Shown here: in pieces, positions 9,768-20,396 of the stretch | Layout: each line of letters opens with the position of its first letter | Position numbering within the stretch: position 1 is the first letter of the stretch | Assembly (NCBI GenBank): GCA_029975915.1 | Contig: JARKOC010000034.1 | Location: 62,001-126,000 of the forward strand | From: Bryobacteraceae bacterium | GTDB lineage: Bacteria; Acidobacteriota; Terriglobia; Bryobacterales; Bryobacteraceae | DNA length: 64,000 bases | Direction: 5' to 3' | The notes under the pieces: model-generated | Database searches by the model: none | Told to the model about the DNA's origin: nothing | What the model saw: the letters and a program-made list of their open reading frames with translations, nothing else | Position numbers and translations under genes: made by a program

Positions 9768-10259
9768 TCAGGGCTTCGCCGAAGGGCTGAAGGCATCCAC
9801 TTTCCAACGTTCGACCGGCGTTGAAAGGATTAGCGACGTCGTTGTCGCACCGAAGTGGGTCAGTTTGTCGATCAACGTTTCGAGCTGACCTACGGATTCC
9901 ACCCTCACTTTTAGAATGAACGACTCATCACCTGTGCAGCGGTGGCATTCGAGGACTTCTGGCATACCCGCAAGCGCCCCGGTCAGCTTCTGGGCAAGCG
10001 TCTCCGGTCCTGCGAGCCGGATGCGGATGAATGCTCCAACAGCGAGCCCCACGCGTTCCGGGTCGACCACGGCCGCGTAACCCCGGATCACGCCCCAATC
10101 CTCCAGGCGGCGGACCCTCTCGGCCGCGGCCGGTGTCGACAAGCCGATCCTCCGGCCAAGCTCGGAATACGAAAGCCGCGCATCTGCCTGCAACTCGCTC
10201 AAGATTCGCCAGTCCATCTGGTCCATCTGCAAAAGAGGGATGGACTTTCTGTTTGTCAT
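9768..10259 (-). CDS. Lrp/AsnC-family transcriptional regulator
   Basis: 163 aa. Residues about 12-72 are the winged-helix DNA-binding domain (LQMDQMDWRILSELQADARL, SYSELGRRIGLSTPAAAERV); residues 80-155 are the RAM ligand-binding domain with the usual ECHRCTGDESFILKV strand. Such proteins sense amino acids and often control the adjacent divergent gene. Here that is a tyrosine phenol-lyase 111 nt away, so tyrosine or another aromatic amino acid is the natural guess for the ligand. The shared intergenic region contains a 9-bp inverted repeat and three GCTAA words. Confidence 0.9.
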   Translation of the reverse strand: MTNRKSIPLLQMDQMDWRILSELQADARLSYSELGRRIGLSTPAAAERVRRLEDWGVIRGYAAVVDPERVGLAVGAFIRIRLAGPETLAQKLTGALAGMPEVLECHRCTGDESFILKVRVESVGQLETLIDKLTHFGATTTSLILSTPVERWKVDAFSPSAKP

Positions 10260-10326
10260 AGGATCTTCCTTCTTACCTTACGAACGCTAACACTTTTTGC
10301 TAATAGTTATCCATTCCGAATTCCAA

Positions 10327-11753
<1,427 letters not shown>

Positions 11754-11785
11754 TTCCCCTCCCGAGCTGCAAGGGGAGCCAAGAA

Positions 11786-11813
11786 AGGGGGCCCTGCGGC
11801 CCCCTCTTTTTTT
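11786..11813 (+). terminator. Rho-independent terminator of the tyrosine phenol-lyase gene
   Basis: AGGGGGCC (11786-11793), loop CTGC, GGCCCCCT (11798-11805), then CTTTTTTT. This is a perfect 8-bp GC stem with a seven-T tail, 33 nt after the tpl stop codon. Confidence 0.93.
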
Positions 11814-11827
11814 CGCCCGGAGATTTC

Positions 11828-13030
11828 TCAGCGTCTGATTTCGGAAACGACTCGTCCGCCGATTACGACGCCCACGGCATGGGACGTGTATTCAAGCGGA
11901 TCGCCATCATAAAGCGCCAGGTCGCCGTCCTTACCCGCCTCAATTGAACCAACCCGCTCAGCGATGCCGAGCAAGCGCGCCGGGGAGAGGGTGATGGCCT
12001 CCAAAGCCTGCTCCATTCTCAGTCCATTGGCTGCGGCGAGCGCCGCCTCGAACAGAATGACCCGCGTCTTCGGCACATACCCCTCAAAACCCGAGGGAAT
12101 CGCGAACGGGATGCCGGCCGCCCTCAGCCTCGAGGCGGTCTCCAGCGACAGTGACCCGCTGTCGCCCGATGGCCTCGCCATGGTTGGGTGCAAGAAGACC
12201 GGGTAGCCGGACGCCCTGATCTCGTCGATAACCAGCGGCGCCTCGGCGGCGCCGTCCAGCACCATCTTCAGCCCAAACTCCTTGCCCAGCCGCAGAGCGG
12301 CCAGAATGTCGTTGGCCTTGTTCACCGTCACCATCAAAGGCATCGCGCCCGACAGGACCTTGCCCAGGGCTTCCAGCCGCAGGTCCCGCGCCGGCTCCTT
12401 GCCCTTGTCGGCCTTGGCCACCTTCGCCGCGTACTCCTTCGCTTTAATGAACTCCGTCCGCAGCATCGCCAGCATCTTGGCTCGCGTCCCAGGCGATTTG
12501 CCCCCGCTGGCCCGTCCGTCCTCGCCGAGGCTCGCCGCCACCATGGACTCCGGCTTGATCGTGTCCTGCTCCACGTTGCCGCCCAGGGTCTTGACAACCA
12601 TGGTCTGGCCCGAAATCAGCGCACCAGGGCCATGGCCTGTGTGGATCGTCGTCACGCCAAACGAACGCAGCCAGCCGACGAGCGGGTCTTTGGCGTTGTA
12701 TGCGTCGATCGCCCTCAGTTCGGGCTGCATCGGGGCGGAGGTCTCCAATTGGTCCTGATCGTGATTTTGATTCAGAACACCCGACAGCCCGACGGTCGAA
12801 TGCGCGTCGATCAATCCAGGCGTCACGACTTTTGCCGTGAGAGTCTTCATCCCGGCCGGGATCGGCGTCGACGCTGCCGGACCCACTCGCTCGATCTTCC
12901 CCTCCCTGATGATGACCACACCATCGCGAACTGGCGCGCCGGCCATGGTGTAAACCGTCTCGCCCTTCACGGCTAGAGTCTGCGCGCTGAGAGCAGCGCT
13001 CATTGTCAATGCGAGAAACAGGTAGCGCAT
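11828..13030 (-). CDS. Exported amidohydrolase-family protein lacking metal ligands
   Basis: 400 aa from the ATG at 13030; the open frame starts at 13153. Signal peptide MRYLFLALTMSAALSAQ. The fold is that of imidazolonepropionase-like amidohydrolases, and it aligns along its length with its upstream neighbour. The neighbour's metal site DSHSH is DAHST here (T79 replaces the second His), its HHTHRH run is MVTVNK, and its LHH is LDG. All visible metal-binding histidines except H77 are gone, so catalysis by the usual mechanism is unlikely. The ATG overlaps the neighbour's TGA by one base (TGATG), so the two are translationally coupled. It may be a structural or regulatory partner of a heteromeric enzyme. 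Confidence 0.8.
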   Translation of the reverse strand: MRYLFLALTMSAALSAQTLAVKGETVYTMAGAPVRDGVVIIREGKIERVGPAASTPIPAGMKTLTAKVVTPGLIDAHSTVGLSGVLNQNHDQDQLETSAPMQPELRAIDAYNAKDPLVGWLRSFGVTTIHTGHGPGALISGQTMVVKTLGGNVEQDTIKPESMVAASLGEDGRASGGKSPGTRAKMLAMLRTEFIKAKEYAAKVAKADKGKEPARDLRLEALGKVLSGAMPLMVTVNKANDILAALRLGKEFGLKMVLDGAAEAPLVIDEIRASGYPVFLHPTMARPSGDSGSLSLETASRLRAAGIPFAIPSGFEGYVPKTRVILFEAALAAANGLRMEQALEAITLSPARLLGIAERVGSIEAGKDGDLALYDGDPLEYTSHAVGVVIGGRVVSEIRR

Positions 13031-14355
13031 CAGTTTGAGCTCCCTTCCAGCGTGTGGCCGCCGCACTCGTCCAGGTGCATCAATGCCCCATCCTGCGCTG
13101 CACCCGGCCCTCCTGTCGCGTACAGCCGGTCTTGAGGATTGGAGCGGTCCCAAACCTTCTTACCCTCCACCCAAGTCTGCTCGATGTGGGTGTAGACCGA
13201 GAATGGATCTCCTGACAAAACAAGCAGATCCGCATCCTTGCCGGCCCTTAACGATCCGACCCGCGCATCCAGTTCTAATAGTTTTGCGTTTGAAATGGTC
13301 ACTGCCTCTAGCGCTTTTCGCCTGTCCATGCCGGCGCGCACGGCCAATGCAGCCGATCGCAGAAACCAGCGTGAATCCGTCACGCCGTCATCGGTGTGAA
13401 ATCCAACCAAAACGCCCGCGCGGTCCATTTCGCCGCCGGTTTCAAAGGAGACGTCGCGGGCTTCGAGCTTGCCGCCGGGCGAGTCGATCACAATCACCGA
13501 CGCGCCGATGACACGCTTGGACGCCGCGGCTTCCTTAGCTACCATCCAGCCGTCCGAAACATGGTGTAGCACCACCTTGAAACCAAACTCCTCGGCCAGA
13601 CGGATGACCGTTAGGATGTCGTCATGGCGGTGGGTATGGTGCTGGACGATTCGTTTACCTTCAAGCAGTTCAACCAACGCTTCCATCCCCAGATCGCGCG
13701 GCGGCAACTTGGTTTGGTCGCCCGCCGCCGCCCTGACTTTCTCCCGGTATTCCTGCGCTTTGATGAACTGCTCGCGGACCAGCGCCGCCGATTTGGCCCG
13801 CGTGCCGGGGAACGGCGGATTGCGACGCGAGTTTGTCCCATTGGCCATCTTGACTCCGCCGGCGATGGAGCCGTCTGGAAGTTTGATCAGCAGATCATCG
13901 ATGGTTCGTGCTTCGCGGAGTTTGAGATACAGCGTCTGGCCGGACAGAAGGTGGCCTGATCCCGGCATCACATTCACCGTAGTGATGCCACCGGCGCGTG
14001 CCCGCTTGATCGACGAGGCCCGCGCGTTCACAGAATCAAGCACCCGCACGTCTGGCTGGATGGGCGCCGACGAATCGGCGCCTTCGGGTTGGCCGATGTG
14101 CGAGTGTGAATCCACCAGGCCGGGCATCAGCACTTTGCCCTTCAGATCGATACGCTGCGCATTGGCCGGGATCGTCACTGAAGCAGCGTGACCGACGGCC
14201 ACGATCTTGCCGTTTTCGACGACGACGGTCCCGTTGGCGATCTCTTCGCCTTCAATCGGGATCAGCCGCGCGCCTGTGAACGCAACCGGATTGGTTTGTG
14301 CAAATGCCGACAACGCGGCAAACAGTATCGCTGGCGCGATTATCTTGACTGACAT
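13030..14355 (-). CDS. Exported amidohydrolase (imidazolonepropionase-like), metal site intact
   Basis: 441 aa from the ATG at 14355; a TTG at 14367 is the alternative start. Signal peptide MSVKIIAPAILFAALSAFAQ. The amidohydrolase TIM barrel carries the metal motif DSHSH (H84, H86), a histidine run HHTHRH at 239-244, LHH at 264-265 and a late GFHTDDG. Family members hydrolyse C-N bonds in dipeptides, cyclic amides and similar molecules, and periplasmic examples are often peptidase-like. The substrate cannot be told. First gene of a two-gene operon with a degenerate paralogue (TGATG junction). Confidence 0.85.
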   Translation of the reverse strand: MSVKIIAPAILFAALSAFAQTNPVAFTGARLIPIEGEEIANGTVVVENGKIVAVGHAASVTIPANAQRIDLKGKVLMPGLVDSHSHIGQPEGADSSAPIQPDVRVLDSVNARASSIKRARAGGITTVNVMPGSGHLLSGQTLYLKLREARTIDDLLIKLPDGSIAGGVKMANGTNSRRNPPFPGTRAKSAALVREQFIKAQEYREKVRAAAGDQTKLPPRDLGMEALVELLEGKRIVQHHTHRHDDILTVIRLAEEFGFKVVLHHVSDGWMVAKEAAASKRVIGASVIVIDSPGGKLEARDVSFETGGEMDRAGVLVGFHTDDGVTDSRWFLRSAALAVRAGMDRRKALEAVTISNAKLLELDARVGSLRAGKDADLLVLSGDPFSVYTHIEQTWVEGKKVWDRSNPQDRLYATGGPGAAQDGALMHLDECGGHTLEGSSN

Positions 14356-14534
14356 GGTAGGGATCAAACGGAGGGTAGCAGGCGCGGGCCGCTAACCGCA
14401 ACCTCTCGCCTGTTTCCAGCGCCGGTCAGCACCGTCGCTGGCCAGCACTCATGTAGGATGAGAGTCGGATCGGATCGGCTCGCCGCACCCTGCTGCATGA
14501 GCCGCCCCGGTTATTCTCGCACGGAATACTATTC

Positions 14535-15599
14535 ATGCACTCTTCCTTCTACCTCAGCCTCGCGGCCGGCGGCCTCAGGATGCCGGTCGGCGCGGACCTG
14601 CTCTTGCATGAGCAACCTGATCCTGATCAAGTCCTGCTCGATCCAGAACGGCTCGGACGCGTGGTGGAAGCGGCCGCTGCACGTTACCGGACGCCGCTTG
14701 CCTTCCCGCTCATGGATCTGCGCCTGGAGAAGGCGGATCTGCTCAGCTTCTGCGGGGTGAAGGATTCTGAGATCGACGCCTATCATTTCGATGAGCCACC
14801 CCCGGCAGAGATGGCCGATGCAGTTCACCGTTCAGCGAACAGGCCGTTCTCGCCGCGCATCACTGCCAACCAGGGCGCTGTCACCTATATCGCGCGGAAG
14901 ACAGACTTGTTCCCAGTCGGAATGTTGATCGGCCCCTTTTCGCTGATGACGAAGCTGGTCTCCGACCCCATTGCGCCAGTCGCCATGGCCGGCAGCGGCG
15001 TCACCGCCGCCGAGGACGACGGAGTTCGTTTGGTCGAAACTTGCCTCGAAATGGCCTTGGCCACTGTAATGCGGTCGGCCAGAGCCCAGATCGCCGCGGG
15101 GGCCAAGGCGATGATCGTCTGCGAACCGGCCGCCAACACCGTCTATCTCTCCCCTCGCCAGATGAAGAGCGGCTCGGACGTCTTCGAACGGTTCGTTCTC
15201 GCGCCCAACCGGAGACTGCGCGCCTTGCTCGCAGAAAACGGCACGGACCTCATCTTCCACAACTGCGGTGAATTGACTTCCGGCATGGTCCGGCAGTTCG
15301 CCGCCGGGCTTCAGCCATCGGTCATCAGCCTTGGCAGCAGCCGGAAACTGTGGGAGGATGCAGCACAGGTGCCAAACGACATCGTCCTGTTCGGCAACCT
15401 GCCCACCAAGACCTTCTACTCCGATTCGGCCATGCCGGTCGAGGAGGTCCGCCGCCGGACCCTGGAACTAGTCGACAATATGCGCGCGTGCGGCCACCCG
15501 CACATCCTGGGATCGGAGTGCGACGTCCTGCACGTGCCCGAAGCCGCAGCCACGATCCGCGAAAAGGTGGACGTGATGCTCACCTGCGGCCGGGCCTGA
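14535..15599 (+). CDS. UroD-superfamily methyltransferase-like protein
   Basis: 354 aa. The C-terminal half has the HxC zinc-type motif FHNCGE (H242, C244) and a third cysteine C329 in GSECDVLHVP, the same H/C/C ligand set as the MtaA/MtbA corrinoid methyltransferases. Other family features are the VGMLIGPFSLMTKL strand and DIVLFGNLPT. A role in methyl transfer from or to a corrinoid is more likely than haem synthesis. No corrinoid protein is adjacent; the nearest is at 37355-37987. Divergent from the amidohydrolase pair and convergent with the sugar isomerase-like gene. Confidence 0.75.
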   Translation: MHSSFYLSLAAGGLRMPVGADLLLHEQPDPDQVLLDPERLGRVVEAAAARYRTPLAFPLMDLRLEKADLLSFCGVKDSEIDAYHFDEPPPAEMADAVHRSANRPFSPRITANQGAVTYIARKTDLFPVGMLIGPFSLMTKLVSDPIAPVAMAGSGVTAAEDDGVRLVETCLEMALATVMRSARAQIAAGAKAMIVCEPAANTVYLSPRQMKSGSDVFERFVLAPNRRLRALLAENGTDLIFHNCGELTSGMVRQFAAGLQPSVISLGSSRKLWEDAAQVPNDIVLFGNLPTKTFYSDSAMPVEEVRRRTLELVDNMRACGHPHILGSECDVLHVPEAAATIREKVDVMLTCGRA

Positions 15600-15615
15600 G
15601 GCCGCCTGGCAGCGG

Positions 15616-16587
15616 TCAGCTCTCAAGCACCTGTTTGGCGTACTGCATGCATTTGGTGATCTCGGCGAGCACGTTCGACCCTTCCGGGATCTTGTATTCC
15701 AGCTCGATGGTCGCCTGGAATTTGTATTTCTCGCGCCGCATCATAAGCAGGATCTCTTTGAGTGGCGTATCGCCCTGGCCCCACGGCATCCCTGGGCCGT
15801 TGTTCGCTTTGCGATCCTTCAGGTGAACGTGCGTGATCCGCGTGTGGTTTTCCTTGATCCACTCAGCGGGCGAAAAACCGTTCGACGCGAAGAAGTGGCC
15901 GATGTCCACGTTCGCTCCGTTGTACTTCGAATACCAGAAGGCCTGCTCCCAGGCGCCCAGCCGCCCGAACGCCTCCGGATTGGTCAAGTTGCCGTGGCCG
16001 TGGTATCCGACCATCAACTTGTGCTTGGCGGCGAACTGGCCCAACCGTTTGGTCTTGCTCACCGGGATCTCGCATGAGATCGCATATGCGCCCAGCGCCT
16101 TGGCCATCTGGAAACAGTAATCCAGCGTCTCGTCGCTGGCGGAGTCGATCCTGTCCATTTTGACGATTTCGATCAGTACGCCCGCATCTTCATACTTCTT
16201 GCGGAACGCCTTGAAATCGCTCATCGGCCGCGACAACCGCCACTTCTTAAGCTCTGCGATCTCGGCCTTCTGAGCCGATTCCTGCTCCGGCGTGAGCTTG
16301 CCTTGTCGCGGCGGGGCCGGCATTTCGCCGACGCCGCGGGCCGCGGCTGCCGGAGCGCCGAGATAGGCTTCGATGGGCTGGGTCCGCAACTCGGCGGCAC
16401 TGACGCCGGTCTGAGCCATGTAGCCCAGAATCTGGTCGGCGCTGCTGGGCAGACCATGGTAGCTGTATGGGATGTTGATCCCAATTTGAACGCCGGCGAA
16501 CTTTGAGTTGGGTTTCGTTTGCGCGGGTAGCGCGGCAGGTATCCCCGCCAGTGCTATCTTGCCGAGATCACGTCTTGAGATATCCAT
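15616..16587 (-). CDS. Sugar phosphate isomerase/epimerase-like TIM barrel with Tat-type leader
   Basis: 323 aa. The leader MDISRRDLGKIALAGIPAAL has twin arginines and a hydrophobic core, so export by Tat is likely. The body is an AP-endonuclease-2-type TIM barrel (xylose isomerase-like): VQIGINIPYSYHGLP, LIEIVKMDRIDSA, GYHGHGN, NVDIGHFFASN and TIELEYKIPEG hold the His, Asp and Glu residues that bind metal in this fold. Its start lies 12 nt after the stop of the oxidoreductase gene, forming a two-gene operon. Such pairs are common in sugar catabolism clusters (3-keto sugar pathways), but the substrate here is unknown. Confidence 0.85.
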   Translation of the reverse strand: MDISRRDLGKIALAGIPAALPAQTKPNSKFAGVQIGINIPYSYHGLPSSADQILGYMAQTGVSAAELRTQPIEAYLGAPAAAARGVGEMPAPPRQGKLTPEQESAQKAEIAELKKWRLSRPMSDFKAFRKKYEDAGVLIEIVKMDRIDSASDETLDYCFQMAKALGAYAISCEIPVSKTKRLGQFAAKHKLMVGYHGHGNLTNPEAFGRLGAWEQAFWYSKYNGANVDIGHFFASNGFSPAEWIKENHTRITHVHLKDRKANNGPGMPWGQGDTPLKEILLMMRREKYKFQATIELEYKIPEGSNVLAEITKCMQYAKQVLES

Positions 16588-16599
16588 TTTGACCTCCCT

Positions 16600-18138
16600 C
16601 TACAGTTTCAGTTCCCAGCCCTTGCGGAACTCCGGCTTCACCAGTTTGTTCGCCTCGGCACTGTTCGTGAAGCGCATGTTTTTGCTGTCCCATTCGAGCT
16701 TGCCGGGAACCCGCATGGCGATGATCGCCAGCGCCAGCCACTCGGCGAATGGCGCGGTAATCGAGAAATCCGAACACGACGGCTCTCCGCCCTTGCAGGC
16801 GCGGATCCAGTCCGCCATGTGTCCAGGCGAACGGGTGAGAAGCTGCGGCGGCAATTGATACGCCTGCCACCGCGCTTGCGGCAACAGCCAGACTCCCTCG
16901 CCGCGCGACGACGTCGCCATGATACCCTTCGACCCGATGAAGACCGACCCATTGCCGGTCAGCACGCCCGGTGTCGGGCCGCCGCCGCGTCCGCCCGGCG
17001 GCAGGAAGACAGCCACCCCTGGACCGCCAGCGCCCATCAATGGCGCCCCCGGCTGGCGCGCAGGCCGGGCCTGAGGCGGAGGCGCGCCTGGATCCCGCCG
17101 CCAATTGCCCATCGGGCGGCCTTTCTCGGTCAAGTTATTGGTAGGCGGCAGAATCGTCTCGTTCTCCATCCCAGGGACCTTGAATGCTTCGGGATCTCCT
17201 GGCCGGGCCGAATCGTGGTAGTAAACCGACACCGGCGGCATCTTCCCGCGCGCCGGGAAGTCGAGGCGAACCACGTAGCGGTGAGGCATCGAGTATTTGC
17301 TCTCACCCTCGATGGCGATGCGTTCGAGTGTCACAGGCGCGCCGAGTTGCATGGCAGTATGAACCGGACCGGCCGAGTGCGTCGCCCAGTTGCCGACCTG
17401 GCCGGTGCCGAAATCGAGGAATCCGCGCCAGTTGTACGGGACATAGTCCGGGCTGAACGGCCGCATCGCGGCGCTGCCGATCCACAGGTTCCAATCGAGA
17501 CTTTCAGGAACCGAGGCTTCCTTTGGCAACTCCTGCACGCCGGTCGGGTGCGTGCCGGGCGATGCCGAGATATGGACTTCCCTTACGTCGCCGATCTCGC
17601 CCGACCAAACGATTTCCGCCGCCACCCTGTTGCACTCGTGCGAGAAGCCCTGATTGCCCATTTGCGTGGCCACCTGGTACTTCACTGCCGCTTCCTGCAG
17701 CAGCCGCGCCTCCCAAGGCGTGCGCGTCAACGGCTTTTCGACATAGACGTGCTTGCCATGCTGCATGCACGCCAGGGCAACGGTGGCATGCATGAAGTCC
17801 GGGATGCCGATCGTGCAGGCGTCGATGTTCTTGCCCTCCTTGTCGAGCATGACTCGGAAGTCCTTGTAGATGGGCCGGCCGGCGTACTTTGCCAGGTTCG
17901 CGGCCGCCCGCTTGGTGTCCACTTCGCACAGCGCGACGATGTTCTCGGTCTGCGCCGCCTGGTTCATAATGCCGCCGCCCTGTCCGCCGCAGCCGATGGC
18001 GGCCACGTTCAGCTTGTCGTAATACGGCTTGTAGCCCAATGCCTTCAGCGATGGGACGCTGCCGTAACCTGCCGCTGGCACGGCGCCGGCCAGCATCGAC
18101 CCATAGAAGAAGTACCTTCGCGAAATGTGTTCAGCCAT
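16600..18138 (-). CDS. Gfo/Idh/MocA-family oxidoreductase with Tat-type leader
   Basis: 512 aa from the ATG at 18138, supported by GGAGG 6 nt upstream; an earlier in-frame ATG at 18150 lies across that SD. Leader MAEHISRRYFFYGSMLAGAV carries twin arginines. The Rossmann NAD(P) motif AAIGCGGQGGG follows, then VYVEKPLTRTPWEARLL, the EKP signature with the usual catalytic lysine. The C-terminal part has a long Pro/Gly-rich insert (about residues 355-395) between the two halves of the substrate domain. Long members of this family act on sugar-like alcohols. Operon with the downstream TIM-barrel isomerase-like gene. Confidence 0.88.
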   Translation of the reverse strand: MAEHISRRYFFYGSMLAGAVPAAGYGSVPSLKALGYKPYYDKLNVAAIGCGGQGGGIMNQAAQTENIVALCEVDTKRAAANLAKYAGRPIYKDFRVMLDKEGKNIDACTIGIPDFMHATVALACMQHGKHVYVEKPLTRTPWEARLLQEAAVKYQVATQMGNQGFSHECNRVAAEIVWSGEIGDVREVHISASPGTHPTGVQELPKEASVPESLDWNLWIGSAAMRPFSPDYVPYNWRGFLDFGTGQVGNWATHSAGPVHTAMQLGAPVTLERIAIEGESKYSMPHRYVVRLDFPARGKMPPVSVYYHDSARPGDPEAFKVPGMENETILPPTNNLTEKGRPMGNWRRDPGAPPPQARPARQPGAPLMGAGGPGVAVFLPPGGRGGGPTPGVLTGNGSVFIGSKGIMATSSRGEGVWLLPQARWQAYQLPPQLLTRSPGHMADWIRACKGGEPSCSDFSITAPFAEWLALAIIAMRVPGKLEWDSKNMRFTNSAEANKLVKPEFRKGWELKL

Positions 18139-18244
18139 CACGACCTCCATCTGCCGGGATTCCGGTTGACGGCAACATCATATCGAATGATCGAATGGGC
18201 AGGTGTGAGTTCCGGTCACGTCTACATCGGCCACAATAGAGGGC

Positions 18245-18547
18245 ATGAAGGCCATTGCTGACGTTTGCGTGATCCCCATGGGCATCGGGGTCTCGGTTTC
18301 GAAGGAAGTGACGGTCTGCGAGAGGATATTTGAGGAAGCGGGCCTGAAGCGCCGTCTGCACGCCTACGGCACCAATATCGAAGGCGAGTGGGACGACGTC
18401 GTTGGCGCAATCAAACGCTGCCATGAAGCGCTGCACGAAATGGGCGTGGTGCGCATCTCGACCACGATCCGCATCGGGACCCGCACCGACCGCGACCAGA
18501 CCATGGACGACAAGATTCGTAGCGTCGAAGAAAAACTCAAAGCGTGA
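18245..18547 (+). CDS. Thiamine-binding-like protein, MTH1187/YkoF (UPF0045) family
   Basis: 100 aa, the whole length of this single-domain ferredoxin-like fold family. Recognisable strands are IADVCVIPMGIGVSVSKEV and HAYGTNIEGEWDDVV; C-terminal VRISTTIRIGTRTDR completes the domain. Relatives bind thiamine or hydroxymethylpyrimidine and are thought to act in transport or salvage. No thiamine transporter lies nearby. It is 40 nt upstream of the GH2 gene and could share its transcript. Confidence 0.85.
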   Translation: MKAIADVCVIPMGIGVSVSKEVTVCERIFEEAGLKRRLHAYGTNIEGEWDDVVGAIKRCHEALHEMGVVRISTTIRIGTRTDRDQTMDDKIRSVEEKLKA

Positions 18548-18587
18548 CGCCAAAGGGAGCCTGCCACGATCCCTGTAGAATTGAGCC

Positions 18588-20396
18588 ATGCGGTCCTTTT
18601 CTCTATTGCTTCTGCTTGCGCTCGCCGCTCCGGCCCAGACGCCGCGCGCCGAGCATCCCAACCCCCAGTTCATGCGCCCCCAATGGGCCACGTTGAACGG
18701 CCAGTGGGACTTCGATTTTGACGATTCCAACGTCGGCCTCAAGGAAAATTGGGCCGATCCGGCGCGAAAGTTCTCCAAGAAGATCGCCGTCCCCTATGCC
18801 TTTGAAACCAAGCTGAGCGGCATCGGCGACACCTCGTTCCACCCGGTGGTCTGGTACCGGCGGACGTTCACGGTCCCGGCCGACTGGAAGGCCAAACGGA
18901 CGCTACTCTGCTTCGGCGCCGTCGACTACCATGCCACCGTTTGGGTGAACGGCCGCTACGCCGGCGAACACGAAGGCGGCGGGACGCCGTTCAAACTCGA
19001 CGTGACGCCGCTGTTGAGGGCGTCGGGCAACACCGTGACGGTGCGGGCATTCGACCCCCCAACCGACCGGGCGATCCCACGCGGCAAGCAGTACTGGGAA
19101 CCGAAATCCCGCAGCATCTTCTACACCCGCACGACGGGCATCTGGCAGCCGGTCTGGATCGAAGCCGCAGGCGAGGACTACCTCGACTTTTTCCGCGTCT
19201 TGACCAAGATCGACGGCACCGTGAAGGTGGAAGCACGGCTGTCGTCGGTCACGGCAAACAAGGACCTGACGCTGGCGCTCACGGTCAAGAGTGAAGGGCG
19301 CCTGGTTGCGACCGCCGGCTCAATGGGAGTTCTTGAGGGTAAGTACCTCAACGCCGCGCTGGTCGTCGGCAATCCGCGCCTGTGGTCGGTCGACCGCCCA
19401 GCCCTCTATGACCTGACCGTGGAAATCAAGAACGGCGACACGGTCGTGGATCGCGTCGAATCCTACTTCGGCGTCCGCGAGATCTCGATTGAGAACGGGC
19501 GAGTTTGCATCAACCACCGTCCGGTTTACCTGAAGTTCCTGCTCGACCAGGGCTACTGGCCCGAGTCGCTCCTGACGCCGCCTACCGACGAAGCCATCCA
19601 GTACGACATCCGGATGTCGAAGGAAATGGGCTTCAACGGCGCGCGAAAGCACCAGAAGATCGAGGACCCACGCTTCCATTACTGGGCCGACAAAATGGGA
19701 TTCCTCATCTCAGGCGAGATCTCGAACGCCTATCTCTACGACGAACAGTACGCCATGCGCTTCAACAAGGAGTGGACCGAGGCCGTGCTGCGCGACATCA
19801 ACCACCCGTCGGTGATCATGTGGAACGCCATCAACGAAAGCTGGGGCGTGCCGAACCTGCGCGACCCGCGGCAGCAGGCGCACTTGCGCTCCCTCTACCA
19901 CCTAACCAAGTCGCTCGACCCCACTCGCCTGTTCATCGACAACGAGGGATGGGAACACACTGAGACGACGGATCTTTATGCCGTGCACGATTATTCGCCG
20001 AGTTACGAAACGCTGAAGAATCGCTGGGCCAAGATCGAAGCCGGCAAACCCGGCCAGACGTTGCCCTATAACGGCCGTCCGTACGCCATCCCGGGCATCC
20101 CGTTCAACGGGACGCCGCTCTACCTCTCCGAATGGGGTGGCATCGCTTACATCCTGCCCGGATCGACCAACGTGCCGGAAGCTGCCTGGGGCTATTCGGG
20201 TGTCGAAAAGACGGCCGAGTCGGCACTGGCGCGTCTGGAAGGCCAGTACAAAGCGATCGCCGAACTGCCCTTCATCGGCATCTGCTACACGCAGACAACC
20301 GACGTGGAGCAGGAGATTAACGGCATGATGACCTACGACCGCAAGCCCAAGTTCGACGTCAAGAAAATCAAGGCGTTGAACGACATGCTGCGTTAA
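18588..20396 (+). CDS. Exported glycoside hydrolase family 2 enzyme
   Basis: 602 aa. Signal peptide MRSFSLLLLLALAAPAQT. Domain order: jelly-roll sugar-binding domain (about 25-190, with FHPVVWYRRTFTVP and VDYHATVWVNG), immunoglobulin-like domain (190-300), TIM barrel (300-600). The acid/base is probably E417 in NAINESW and the nucleophile E515 in LYLSEWGG, both standard GH2 positions. The substrate could be a beta-galactoside, beta-glucuronide or beta-mannoside; the sequence does not decide. Its stop overlaps the convergent deacetylase gene by 4 nt. Confidence 0.92.
   Translation: MRSFSLLLLLALAAPAQTPRAEHPNPQFMRPQWATLNGQWDFDFDDSNVGLKENWADPARKFSKKIAVPYAFETKLSGIGDTSFHPVVWYRRTFTVPADWKAKRTLLCFGAVDYHATVWVNGRYAGEHEGGGTPFKLDVTPLLRASGNTVTVRAFDPPTDRAIPRGKQYWEPKSRSIFYTRTTGIWQPVWIEAAGEDYLDFFRVLTKIDGTVKVEARLSSVTANKDLTLALTVKSEGRLVATAGSMGVLEGKYLNAALVVGNPRLWSVDRPALYDLTVEIKNGDTVVDRVESYFGVREISIENGRVCINHRPVYLKFLLDQGYWPESLLTPPTDEAIQYDIRMSKEMGFNGARKHQKIEDPRFHYWADKMGFLISGEISNAYLYDEQYAMRFNKEWTEAVLRDINHPSVIMWNAINESWGVPNLRDPRQQAHLRSLYHLTKSLDPTRLFIDNEGWEHTETTDLYAVHDYSPSYETLKNRWAKIEAGKPGQTLPYNGRPYAIPGIPFNGTPLYLSEWGGIAYILPGSTNVPEAAWGYSGVEKTAESALARLEGQYKAIAELPFIGICYTQTTDVEQEINGMMTYDRKPKFDVKKIKALNDMLR

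Noticed and set aside
16819..18261. 480-residue open frame on the plus strand opposite the Gfo/Idh/MocA gene
   Set aside because: It is a shadow of a well-supported gene: composition is Arg/Pro-rich without domain motifs, and the minus-strand gene has the NAD motif, EKP motif and leader.
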